Origin: Syntrophobacterales bacterium
GTDB taxonomy: Bacteria; Desulfobacterota; Syntrophia; Syntrophales; UBA2192
DNA: 54,110 nt
Assembly: GCA_018053845.1 (NCBI GenBank)
Contig: JAGPKU010000006.1
Span: forward strand, 1 to 54,110
Direction: 5' to 3'
Position 1 is the stretch's first letter. Each line of letters opens with the position of its first letter. A program made the position numbers and the translations under genes. Shown here in pieces: positions 23,037-30,656 of the stretch. Below the pieces are notes generated by a model. That model was given only the letters and a program-made list of their open reading frames with translations, searched no databases and was not told where the DNA came from.

Positions 23037-23158
23037 CGTTTTGAATTTTGAGTGTTGCGTTTTGAAGGAAGGCAAGCGACATCTTGCCTGACCGGATTCG
23101 GGGCATCAAGACCGGAAAAGCCCGTACAATCGTTTTCAAGACTCAGAACTCAACATTG
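23037..23158. repeat. Snap-back intergenic repeat, family C copy 1
   Basis: Left arm around TTGAATTTTGAGTGTTGCG (23041-23059) and right arm around CAAGACTCAGAACTCAACAT are inverted versions of iterated TTGAGT words. A small hairpin GGCAAG-CGACAT-CTTGCC lies between. Same word family as 51339-51430. Fills the gap between fixX and acd. Confidence 0.65.
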
Positions 23159-23199
23159 GAGCGGGCCTTGGCCTGCGAGCCAGAAGGAGGGAGAGGACG

Positions 23200-24339
23200 A
23201 TGAATTTCAAGCTGACCGAGGAACAGGAACTCATCCGCAAGAACATCCGGGAATTCTGCGTGAAGCACGTGGAGCCCATCGCCGCCGAGATCGACGAGAA
23301 GGAAGCCCACCCCGCCGATCTCTTCAAGAAGCTCGCCGAGGGCGGCTGGATGGGCATCCCCATTCCCGCGCAGTACGGCGGCTCCGGCGCCGACTACCTG
23401 ACCCACGCCGTCGTCGTGGAGGAGCTCTCGCGCGCGTGCTCCTCGACGGGGTTCACCGTGTCGATCCACGTCGGAATCGCCTGCATGCTGATCAACCTCC
23501 TGGGCAGCGAGGAGCAGAAGCAGAAGTACCTCGTGCCGCTCGCGACGGGTCAGCACCTCGGGGCCTTCGTGCTCACCGAGCCGGGGGCGGGAACGGACGT
23601 CATGGCCGCCACGACGACGGCCGCGAAGGACGGAGACGCCTACGTCCTCAACGGCACGAAAACCTTCATCTCCAACGGGCCGCTGGCCGACACCTACCTC
23701 GTCTTCTGCTGGACCGACAAGGCCGCGGGCCGCAAGGGCATGAGCTCCTTCATCATCCCCAAGGGAACGCCGGGGCTGAAGCCGGGCGAGCACTTCCACA
23801 AGATGGGCCTGCGCTCCTCGCAGACCTCGGAAGTCGTCTTCAAGGACTGCCGCGTGCCCGCGGCAAACCTGCTGGGCGCCGAGGGCGCGGGCATGGCGAA
23901 CGCCGGGGTGGCCTTCGACCACGGCCGCGTGGGCATCGCCGCCCAGGGCGTGGGCATCCTCCAGGCCGCCCTCGACGAGTCCATCCGGTACGCCAAGCAG
24001 CGCGTCCAGATGGGGAGCCCCATCGCGCGCCATCAGGCCATCTCGTGGATGATCGCCGACATGGCCACGGACCTGCAGGCCGCCCGCTTCCTCACCTACT
24101 ACGCCGCCTGGCTCAAGGACAACAAGCAGCCCTTCACCAAGGAGGCCTCGATGGCGAAGCTCTTCGCCGCCGAGAAGGCCATGCACCACACCACCAAGGC
24201 CGTCCAGATCCACGGCGGCTACGGCTACATCAAGGGCGCCAAGGTCGAGCGGCTGATGCGCGACGCCAAGATCCTCGAGATCTACGAGGGCACCTCGGAG
24301 GCCCAGCGGATGGTCATCTCGGGGACGGTTTTGCGGTAA
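23200..24339 (+). CDS. acd: Acyl-CoA dehydrogenase
   Basis: Protein of 379 residues, standard short-chain acyl-CoA dehydrogenase length. LTEPGAGTDVMA is the first signature; IHGGYGYIKGAKVERLMRDA and IYEGTSEAQRMVIS are the second, with the catalytic Glu expected in YEGTSE. It oxidises an acyl-CoA to enoyl-CoA and reduces ETF. A good ribosome site (GAAGGAGGGAGAGG) precedes ATG 23200. Being placed between the ETF:quinone oxidoreductase and ETF genes, it likely feeds electrons straight into the quinone pool. Chain length is not clear from sequence. Confidence 0.94.
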   Translation: MNFKLTEEQELIRKNIREFCVKHVEPIAAEIDEKEAHPADLFKKLAEGGWMGIPIPAQYGGSGADYLTHAVVVEELSRACSSTGFTVSIHVGIACMLINLLGSEEQKQKYLVPLATGQHLGAFVLTEPGAGTDVMAATTTAAKDGDAYVLNGTKTFISNGPLADTYLVFCWTDKAAGRKGMSSFIIPKGTPGLKPGEHFHKMGLRSSQTSEVVFKDCRVPAANLLGAEGAGMANAGVAFDHGRVGIAAQGVGILQAALDESIRYAKQRVQMGSPIARHQAISWMIADMATDLQAARFLTYYAAWLKDNKQPFTKEASMAKLFAAEKAMHHTTKAVQIHGGYGYIKGAKVERLMRDAKILEIYEGTSEAQRMVISGTVLR

Positions 24340-24400
24340 TCTTCTCGCAAAGGCGTAGAGGTGGATTTCGTTTACGATGGTTTGAACACGTATCGCAGAC

Positions 24401-24500
24401 CAGGTAGCAGGTATCAGGTTACAGGTGGCAGGGGTAATGGATGAATGAAAGGATTCTCCAGTCTTTTACCTGTCACCTGCTGCCTGTCACCTGTCACCTG
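24401..24500. repeat. Snap-back intergenic repeat, family D
   Basis: Left arm repeats CAGGT words (CAGGTAGCAGGTATCAGGTT, 24401-24420, and onward to 24432). Right arm is the inverse (ACCTGTCACCTGCTGCCTGT, 24469-24488, and onward to 24500). The arms pair over more than 30 nt with mismatches. It ends just before the etfB ribosome site. Confidence 0.75.
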
Positions 24501-24517
24501 AAATCCGGAGGATTTCA

Positions 24518-25288
24518 ATGCCTGTAGTGGTGGCCTGTTTCAAGTGGGTCGTCGACGAGGCCTACATCCGTCGCGGCGCGGGCGGGGCGCTGGACTTCTC
24601 GTCGGTGGACTACAAGATCGGCGAGTACGACCGCAACGCCATCGAGGAGGCAGTCCGCCTGCGCGATGCCGGCGGCGGCGGGAGCGTGATCGGCCTGACC
24701 GTCGGTCCCCCCGAGTCCGCAAAGGGCGTCAAGGACGCGCTTTCGCGCGGGATGGACCAGGCGATCTTCGTCTCCGATCCCGCCTTCAGGGACCTGGAGC
24801 CGTCGCAGACGGCGGCGATCCTCGCCGAGGTCATCGGCACGCGCATCCCGCAATACGACCTGATCACCTGCGGCGAGGGGTCGAGCGACCTTTACGCCCA
24901 GCAGGTGGGGCCGAGGCTCGCCGAGCTGCTCGGTATCCCCTGCGTGTGCTTCGTCCAGAAGCTCGCCCTCGAGGGGGACAGGCTCAAGGCCGAGAGGCGC
25001 GTCGAGGACGGCGTGGAGGTCGTCGAGGCGCCCCTGCCGGCGCTCGTCACGGTGCTGCCCGACATCAACACGCCGCGGATCCCGGGCGTGAAGGACACGC
25101 TCATGGCCGGGAAGAAGCCCGTGACGACCGTCAGAAAGGAAGAGCTGGCGGGCGGCTTCGAGGCAACGCTGAAAGCCGGGGCCATGACGGCGGCAAGTCT
25201 GGAGCGGGCGGGGGAGAAGCTGGCGGCCGATGCCGCCGGGATCGCCCGCTTCGTCGATGCGCTGCGCAAGAGCGGCCTGATCCGATAG
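24518..25288 (+). CDS. etfB: Electron transfer flavoprotein beta subunit
   Basis: Protein of 256 residues in the ETF-beta/FixA family: VVVACFKWVVDEAYIRR at the N-terminus, EYDRNAIEEAVRLRD, and VLPDINTPRIPGVKDTLMAG for AMP/FAD-site contacts. GGAGGATTTCA precedes the ATG. Forms a heterodimer with the next gene product and shuttles electrons from the acyl-CoA dehydrogenase to FixCX. Confidence 0.93.
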   Translation: MPVVVACFKWVVDEAYIRRGAGGALDFSSVDYKIGEYDRNAIEEAVRLRDAGGGGSVIGLTVGPPESAKGVKDALSRGMDQAIFVSDPAFRDLEPSQTAAILAEVIGTRIPQYDLITCGEGSSDLYAQQVGPRLAELLGIPCVCFVQKLALEGDRLKAERRVEDGVEVVEAPLPALVTVLPDINTPRIPGVKDTLMAGKKPVTTVRKEELAGGFEATLKAGAMTAASLERAGEKLAADAAGIARFVDALRKSGLIR

Positions 25289-25298
25289 GGAGGACGAA

Positions 25299-26246
25299 AT
25301 GGCTGGGATCTGGATCGTCGCGGAAACCCGGGAGCAGGCGTTCGAGCTGCTCGGGGCGGGCTGCACGCTGGCCCCGGGCATGGAAGCCGCGCTGACGGCC
25401 GTCGTCCCGAAAGGTTCCGCACCGCCCGGGGAATACATCGCCCGGGGGGCGGACGAGGTCCTGCTGCTCGCGGCCCTGGCGCCGGGCGAGCCCTTTGGGG
25501 CCCACCTGCCGGTGATCGAGCAGGAGGCCGGGGCAGGATCCCCCGACCTGATCCTGTTCGCCGCGACGGCACGGGGAAAGGAGTCGGCCGCGCGCCTGGC
25601 CGCACGGCTCGGCTGCGGGCTCTGCAGCGGCTGCACGGCGCTTGCCTTCGACAGGGAGGCGCGGTCGCTCCGGATGGAGCGCCTGGCCTACGGCGGCGCC
25701 GCGATCCAGAAGCTGGACGCCCTTTCGAAGCCCGTCATCGTCACGGTGCCCCCGCGCAGCTTCGAGGCCGCAGCGGCTGCGGAAGGCAGGCAGGGACGGG
25801 TCCGTGAGCTTCCGGCCCCTCCCCCGTCGCCCGTGAAGATCGTGGAGCGCAAGCCGAAGGAAAAGGCGGCGAGGGACATCGCCGAGGCCCGGGTCATCGT
25901 CTGCGCGGGCCGCGGGTTCGACAGGAAGGAGGACCTGGCGCTCGCCCGGGAGCTGGCCGACGCGCTGGGCGGGGAGCTGGGCGCCACGCGCCCCGTCACG
26001 GAGGAGCTGCACTGGCTCCCCGAGGACCTCTGCATCGGGCTTTCGGGCGTGCAGGTCAAGCCGGAGCTCTACGTCGGCCTGGGCGTTTCGGGCCAGGTGC
26101 AGCACATGACGGGCGTGCGCGGCGCGAAGGTCGTCTGTGCCGTCAACCGCGACGAGAACGCCCCCATCTTCGCGCTCGCCGATTTCGGGATCGTGGGCAA
26201 CCTCTACGAGGTGGTGCCGAAGATCATCGAGGCGTTGAAAACGTAA
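25299..26246 (+). CDS. etfA: Electron transfer flavoprotein alpha subunit
   Basis: Protein of 315 residues. The C-terminal FAD domain is clear: VICAGRGFDRKEDLALAREL, LSGVQVKPELYVGLGVSGQV, QHMTGVRGAKVVCAVNRDE and APIFALADFGIVGNLYEVVP. The family position usually occupied by RxxG..R before the FAD segment reads TRPVTEELHWL, as in FixB-like proteins. Follows etfB after 10 bp; last gene of the operon, followed by a terminator. Confidence 0.93.
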   Translation: MAGIWIVAETREQAFELLGAGCTLAPGMEAALTAVVPKGSAPPGEYIARGADEVLLLAALAPGEPFGAHLPVIEQEAGAGSPDLILFAATARGKESAARLAARLGCGLCSGCTALAFDREARSLRMERLAYGGAAIQKLDALSKPVIVTVPPRSFEAAAAAEGRQGRVRELPAPPPSPVKIVERKPKEKAARDIAEARVIVCAGRGFDRKEDLALARELADALGGELGATRPVTEELHWLPEDLCIGLSGVQVKPELYVGLGVSGQVQHMTGVRGAKVVCAVNRDENAPIFALADFGIVGNLYEVVPKIIEALKT

Positions 26247-26270
26247 GTTCCCTCCGGCGACCCCAAGGGA

Positions 26271-26298
26271 CCCTCGCCCGCCCGGGCGGGGGTTTTTT
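26271..26298 (+). terminator. Rho-independent terminator after etfA
   Basis: GC-rich palindrome around CGCCCGCCCGGGCGGG, followed by GTTTTTTAC. Confidence 0.8.
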
Positions 26299-26388
26299 AC
26301 GGGCGCCCCAAGATTTCCGTTGTGATTGAGGCGGCGATTTAGTATGCATGCCCGGACACCAGACCAGCCCGGAGGGTTCAGGCGTCCC

Positions 26389-27408
26389 ATGAACGACGTG
26401 CAGGAGATTCTTCAGGTCATCTGCCGAAACGAGGAGGTTGCCCGAAAGTTCTTCGAGATCGAGACGAGCATCCTCACGATCCACAATTTCCGCGATCTCT
26501 TCGAGAAGCTCCTCACCGAGATCCACGACAAGTTCAGCGTCCCCCACGTCTGGATCGCCATGACGGAGGACAACGACGTCTGGCGGCTCCTCGACCGCAT
26601 GACGACGGGGGGCACCTTCGGGGAGAGATTGCGGGTCGTCGACGCGACGGCCTTCGGGCAGATCGTCGGGGGCGGCGACGCGCCCATCCTGGCCAACGAG
26701 GGCCTGGAGCGTTTTTCGCCCCTGATGCCCGAGGGAGGCCGCTTCCCGCTGGGATCGCTGGCCGTCGTGCCCCTCACCTACGAGGGCAAGGCCATCGGCA
26801 GCCTCAACCTGGGCGATGAATCGCCCGAGCGCTATGCCCCGGGGATGGAGGTGAGCCTGCTGAAACAGCTCGCCGTGAAGGTGTCCATCTGCCTGGCCAA
26901 CGTCATGGCCCACGAGCGGCTCGCCATGCTGGCCTTCCGGGACCCGCTGACGGACCTGCTGAACCGGCGGGTGATGGAGCAGGTCCTCCGCAGGGAGTTC
27001 GACCGGGCGAGGCGCTACGGGATGGAGCTGGCCGTCGTGTTCCTCGACATCGACCGGTTCAAGGACATCAACGACCGCTACGGCCATGACACGGGCGACG
27101 AGGTGCTCAAGTGGGTCGGCGGCCGCCTCGTCGCCATGAGCCGCCAGAGCGACGTGGTCGCCCGGTTCGCGGGAGACGAGTTCGTCGTCGTCCTGCCGAA
27201 CACGGGGGCCGACCGGGCGTACCGCTTCGTCGACCGGCTGCAGACCTTCTTCCTCTCCACGCACCTGGCCCACGAGGGGAACGTGATCCCCGTCTCGGTG
27301 AGCTGCGGCATCGCCACGATGGCCGACGCCGGCATGACCGACGCCGCCGCCCTGCTCAAGAAGGCCGACGAGCGCCTCTATCAGAGCAAGAACGCGAAGA
27401 AGGAATAA
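26389..27408 (+). CDS. GAF/DUF484-like sensor diguanylate cyclase
   Basis: Protein of 339 residues. N-terminal 170 residues resemble DUF484/GAF sensors (FEIETSILTIHNFRDLFEKL, then a ligand-type fold ending LLKQLAVKVSICLAN). The C-terminal GGDEF domain starts at RDPLTDLLNRR; the active loop reads RFAGDEF, an accepted variant, with an RxxD inhibitory site (RQSD) five residues before AGDEF. It should make cyclic di-GMP, which a PilZ protein at 37710 could sense. ATG 26389 is preferred; ATG 26344 is in frame and possible. Confidence 0.88.
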   Translation: MNDVQEILQVICRNEEVARKFFEIETSILTIHNFRDLFEKLLTEIHDKFSVPHVWIAMTEDNDVWRLLDRMTTGGTFGERLRVVDATAFGQIVGGGDAPILANEGLERFSPLMPEGGRFPLGSLAVVPLTYEGKAIGSLNLGDESPERYAPGMEVSLLKQLAVKVSICLANVMAHERLAMLAFRDPLTDLLNRRVMEQVLRREFDRARRYGMELAVVFLDIDRFKDINDRYGHDTGDEVLKWVGGRLVAMSRQSDVVARFAGDEFVVVLPNTGADRAYRFVDRLQTFFLSTHLAHEGNVIPVSVSCGIATMADAGMTDAAALLKKADERLYQSKNAKKE

Positions 27409-27443
27409 AAAATCCCCCTCTGCCCCAAGGGATCCGTCCACCG

Positions 27444-27536
27444 CGTCATTGCGAAGGAGCGAAGCGACAGAAGCAATCTCGCGGATAGACGCAAACTGCG
27501 AGATTGCCGCGCTCCCTTCGGTCGCTCGCAATGACG
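27444..27536. repeat. Dispersed palindrome CGTCATTGCGA type
   Basis: CGTCATTGCGAAGGAGCGAA at the left (from 27444) pairs with CGGTCGCTCGCAATGACG at the right (to 27536), with AGCAATCTCGCGG against ACTGCGAGATTGC inside. This is a widely dispersed bacterial intergenic palindrome family. Confidence 0.8.
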
Positions 27537-27568
27537 AGGGGCGCAGCCTCGGAAGCAGAGGGGGATCT

Positions 27569-27585
27569 GCCTTTAGCCTTTAGCC
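27569..27585. repeat. GCCTTTA tandem, family E copy 1
   Basis: GCCTTTAGCCTTTAGCC abuts the stop codon of the cam gene on the minus strand. A longer copy of the same 7-mer lies at 46547-46570. Confidence 0.6.
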
Positions 27586-28196
27586 TATTTCTGTGCCCCG
27601 TACCCCTTCGCCAGCGACGTGTTGACGTGCACGACACCCTTGTTGATGGTCTTCAGGGGGTAGTCGTCGGTGATGGCGGGCAGCCTGTCCGCCGCGGCCT
27701 GGTCCCGCAGGACGGTGCCGGCCGGCACGTAGCGGCCGTCGGGCACGGAGACGCCCATGAGGATGCAGCCGGGCTCGACGACGCAGCCCCTGCCGACCCT
27801 GGAGCGGAAAACGAGAACCTTCATCCCGACGAACGTATCGTCGAGGACTACGGCGGGACCGTGGATCTGGACCTGGTGGGCCAGCGAAACGCGGTTGCCC
27901 ACGTAGACGGCGTACTTTTTGCCGCCCACCTCCACGAGGTTTTTCTCCACGGGCCTTCCGTGTTCCTCCGTCTCGAGGGCGTGGATGATCACGCCGTCCT
28001 GCACGTTGGAGTCGTCGCCCACGTGGAGGGGCTGGCCCTCGTCGCCGCGGACCGACGCGAAGGGCGCCACGAAGACGTTTTTCCCGATGACCACGTTGCC
28101 GATCACGGCACCCAGCGGATGCACGCAGGCCGTGGGGTCGATCACGGGATCGCAAACCTTCGAGCTGAAATCGGTCTTGACGTTCTTGCCTATCAT
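27585..28196 (-). CDS. cam: Gamma-class carbonic anhydrase, Cam type
   Basis: Protein of 203 residues, left-handed beta-helix repeats. Zinc ligands His72, His107 and His112 are in GVIIHALE, SLAHQVQ and IHGP; Arg50 and Asp52 (VRGDEG) and Gln66 (NVQDG) are also conserved. The acidic loop after HALE (TEEHGRPVEKN) is the feature of true archaeal Cam, absent from the short CamH forms. It hydrates CO2 and is often linked to acetate or formate metabolism. ATG 28196 has GGAGG upstream. No signal peptide, so cytoplasmic. Confidence 0.9.
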   Translation of the reverse strand: MIGKNVKTDFSSKVCDPVIDPTACVHPLGAVIGNVVIGKNVFVAPFASVRGDEGQPLHVGDDSNVQDGVIIHALETEEHGRPVEKNLVEVGGKKYAVYVGNRVSLAHQVQIHGPAVVLDDTFVGMKVLVFRSRVGRGCVVEPGCILMGVSVPDGRYVPAGTVLRDQAAADRLPAITDDYPLKTINKGVVHVNTSLAKGYGAQK

Positions 28197-28229
28197 CTCC
28201 ACCTCCCTGTAATGGTCCCTGCCCCGAGC

Positions 28230-28268
28230 TTCCTCTCCCTCGAGGGAAGCGGATCGAGGCGAGGGTGA
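28230..28268. repeat. REP-like palindrome with GAGG tail, copy 2
   Basis: TTCCTCTCCCTCGAGGGAAG followed by CGGATCGAGGCGAGGGTGA. Same layout as 3175-3209. Confidence 0.6.
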
Positions 28269-28321
28269 ATTCCGTCCGCCCGGTCTGTACAGATCCCGCT
28301 CTTTCCCCCTTTGCAAAGAGA

Positions 28322-28453
28322 CTGTGTCGCAATATTGAAAAACACCGCAATCATGTCATTGCCGCGAAAGCGGAAATCCAGAACGCATGGAAAGGGCTGG
28401 ATTCCGCGTCGCGCTGCGCTTGTGCGGAATGACGACATCGGAATTGCGACACG
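28322..28453. repeat. Composite dispersed palindrome GTGTCGCAAT / GTCATTGCCGCG
   Basis: Outer perfect arms GTGTCGCAAT (28324-28333) and ATTGCGACAC (28442-28451) enclose an inner pair: GTCATT...GGAAATCCAG (from 28355) and CTGGATTCCGCG...GGAATGACGAC (to 28436). The inner unit is of a family dispersed in many bacteria. It occupies most of the cam-coaE gap. Confidence 0.75.
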
Positions 28454-28481
28454 GCCTCAAAAGGGGGATGAAAGGGGGATT

Positions 28482-29099
28482 TCATGCCCGCTTTTGGCGT
28501 TCCCGCGCCAGAAGCTCCTGCCAGACCTCGTCGACGCGCTTCTCGAGGTCCCCCATCGTGGAGTCGTTGCGGATCACCACGTCGGCGCGCCTGAGCTTCT
28601 CGTCGATGGGCATCTGGGCCGAAAGCCTCGCCGCCGCCTCCTCCCGGGTCATCCCGTTTCGCTTCATGACCCGTTCGATCTGCACCTCGGGGGGCGCGTA
28701 GACGAGCAGGATCAGGTCGAAGCGATCCTGCATCCCCACCTCGAGAAGCAGCGGGATGTCGGACAGCACGATCGCCCGCCCGTCCTGCCGCCCGATCCGC
28801 TCGCGCTCGCGCTCGGCCTCCTCGAGCACGGCGGGGTGGACGATGCCCTCGAGCGCCTTGCGCCGCACCTCGTCGCCGAAGACGAGGGCCCCGAGCCTCT
28901 TGCGGTCGATCCGCCCGCCGTCATCGAGGATCCCGCGCCCGAAGACCTCGACGATTTGCCGCCAGACGGGCCGGCCCGGCTCCTGCAAGGCATGGACGAG
29001 GGCGTCGTGGTCGATGACCCGCGCGCCCCGTCTCACGAGCATCCGGACCACCGTGGACTTGCCCGTCGCGATCCCCCCTGTGAGCCCCACGTTCAGCAT
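28482..29099 (-). CDS. coaE: Dephospho-CoA kinase
   Basis: Protein of 205 residues from ATG 29099. P-loop VGLTGGIATGKSTV at the N-terminus, VIDHDALVHAL for substrate binding, DIPLLLEVG and RADVVIRNDS at the C-terminus are family marks. Catalyses the last step of coenzyme A synthesis. Single gene, convergent with nothing on its left; the ABC operon diverges on its right. Confidence 0.94.
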   Translation of the reverse strand: MLNVGLTGGIATGKSTVVRMLVRRGARVIDHDALVHALQEPGRPVWRQIVEVFGRGILDDGGRIDRKRLGALVFGDEVRRKALEGIVHPAVLEEAERERERIGRQDGRAIVLSDIPLLLEVGMQDRFDLILLVYAPPEVQIERVMKRNGMTREEAAARLSAQMPIDEKLRRADVVIRNDSTMGDLEKRVDEVWQELLARERQKRA

Positions 29100-29206
29100 C
29101 GGCACGCTTCTACCACAAGGCCCCCGTTCCGGCAACGAAAAAGGAGACGGAGTTTGGCAGGTCTTTTGCAATGAATCTCCGGGTACTGCTGCGGCCGGAT
29201 ACATCC

Positions 29207-29920
29207 ATGATCAACGTCAAGAATCTCCGAAAAACCTACGGCGACGTCGTCGCCCTCGACGACATCTCCTTCGAGGCGAAGAAGGGCGATGTCGTGGGCT
29301 TCATCGGCCCCAACGGGGCCGGCAAGACGACGACCCTGCGCATCCTGTCCTGCTTCATCGAGCCCGACAGCGGCTCGGCGAGCGTCGGGGGGTTCGACAT
29401 CCGGACCCAGCCGGTCGAGGTGCGCCGCGTGCTGGGGTACGTCTCCGAGAAGTGCCCCTTCTACGGGGAGATGACGCCGCGGTGGTTTCTCAAATTCGTC
29501 TGCGACATCCGGGGCATCAACGGCACCCGCTACAGGTCCGAGATCGACCGGGTCGCCGCCATCAGCTCGCTGCAGGGCGTCATGGACCGCCGGATCGAAA
29601 CCCTCTCGAAAGGCTTCCAGCGGCGCCTCGGGCTGGCCCAGTCGCTGCTGGGGGACCCGCCGGTGCTCATCCTCGACGAGCCCCTGTCGGGCCTCGACCC
29701 GAACCAGAAGCAGGAGATCGTCGAGTTGATCCGGTTCATGGCCGCCGACAAGTGCTTCATCCTCTCCACCCACGTGATGGAGGAGCTGGAGACGATCTGC
29801 AACCGCGCCATCCTGATCAGCAAGGGGAGGATCGTGGCGGATTCCACGCCGCAGGATTTCAAGGAAAAGGGCCAGGGAAAGATCGACGCCTTCTTCCGCA
29901 GGGCGACCAACGGGAGCTGA
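29207..29920 (+). CDS. ABC transporter ATPase, GldA-like
   Basis: ATPase of 237 residues from ATG 29207 (ATG 29171 is in frame upstream). Walker A FIGPNGAGKTTTLR, a signature region LSKGFQRRLGLAQ, Walker B VLILDEPLSGLDPNQ, switch His in STHVMEE. First gene of a four-gene unit with an ABC-2 permease, a GldG-like protein and a DUF4340 protein, an arrangement found in many bacteria with no gliding. Substrate unknown. Confidence 0.92.
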   Translation: MINVKNLRKTYGDVVALDDISFEAKKGDVVGFIGPNGAGKTTTLRILSCFIEPDSGSASVGGFDIRTQPVEVRRVLGYVSEKCPFYGEMTPRWFLKFVCDIRGINGTRYRSEIDRVAAISSLQGVMDRRIETLSKGFQRRLGLAQSLLGDPPVLILDEPLSGLDPNQKQEIVELIRFMAADKCFILSTHVMEELETICNRAILISKGRIVADSTPQDFKEKGQGKIDAFFRRATNGS

Positions 29921-29921
29921 G

Positions 29922-30656
29922 ATGCAGACCATCGGGGCGATCCTGAAGCGCGAGTTCCGCAGCTATTTCACGACCTCCATGGGGTACGTGATCCTCGTCG
30001 TGTTTCTCGTCCTGGCGGGGTTCCTCACGATCAAGGGCCGGTTCTTCGAGATGCGGCAGGCGGATTTGCGGGTCTTCTTCGACAACCTGCCCCTGCTGTA
30101 CCTCTTCTTCGTCCCCGCCGCCGGGATGCGCCTCTGGGCCGAGGAGCGCAAGGCGGGCACCATCGAGTTCCTCTTCACGCAGCCCGTGACGGTCACGCAG
30201 GCCGTGATCGGAAAGTTCGCGGCCGGCTGGCTCTTCCTCGCCGTGGCCCTGCTGCTCACGGCGCCCCTCGTGATCGCCGTGTCCCGGCTCGGCAACCCCG
30301 ACTTTTACGTGATCGCCTCGGGCTACCTGGGCGCCCTCCTGATGGGCGGCGCCTACCTGGCCGTGAGCGTCTTCTGTTCTGCCATGACCCGCAGCCAGAT
30401 CGTCAGCTTCGTGCTCTCCATCGGGATGATCGGCCTGATGGCCTACACCGATTCGCCGGCCGTGCTGACGTGGCTTGCCGGCATCGTGCCCCCGTACCTC
30501 ATCGAGGCCCTGGCCAACATGAGCCTCTCGGGGCACTTCGAGTCCATGCGGCGCGGCGTGCTGGAGTTTCGCGACCTCTCCTTCTACGGGATCCTCATCG
30601 CCGGCCTGATCGCCGTCACCTGCCTTGTCGTCGACAACCGAAGGGAGTCATGCTGA
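29922..30656 (+). CDS. ABC-2 type permease, GldF-like
   Basis: Protein of 244 residues with about six membrane helices. AILKREFRSYFTTSMGYVIL and AEERKAGTIEFLFTQPVTV are typical of the ABC-2 permease of GldF type. It starts 1 nt after the ATPase stop and overlaps the next gene by 7 bp. Confidence 0.9.
   Translation: MQTIGAILKREFRSYFTTSMGYVILVVFLVLAGFLTIKGRFFEMRQADLRVFFDNLPLLYLFFVPAAGMRLWAEERKAGTIEFLFTQPVTVTQAVIGKFAAGWLFLAVALLLTAPLVIAVSRLGNPDFYVIASGYLGALLMGGAYLAVSVFCSAMTRSQIVSFVLSIGMIGLMAYTDSPAVLTWLAGIVPPYLIEALANMSLSGHFESMRRGVLEFRDLSFYGILIAGLIAVTCLVVDNRRESC

Noticed and set aside
24401-24500. CRISPR array from CAGGT-type repeats
   Set aside because: Units are 7-10 bp, variable, without spacers, and arranged as two inverted arms. 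No cas gene is near.
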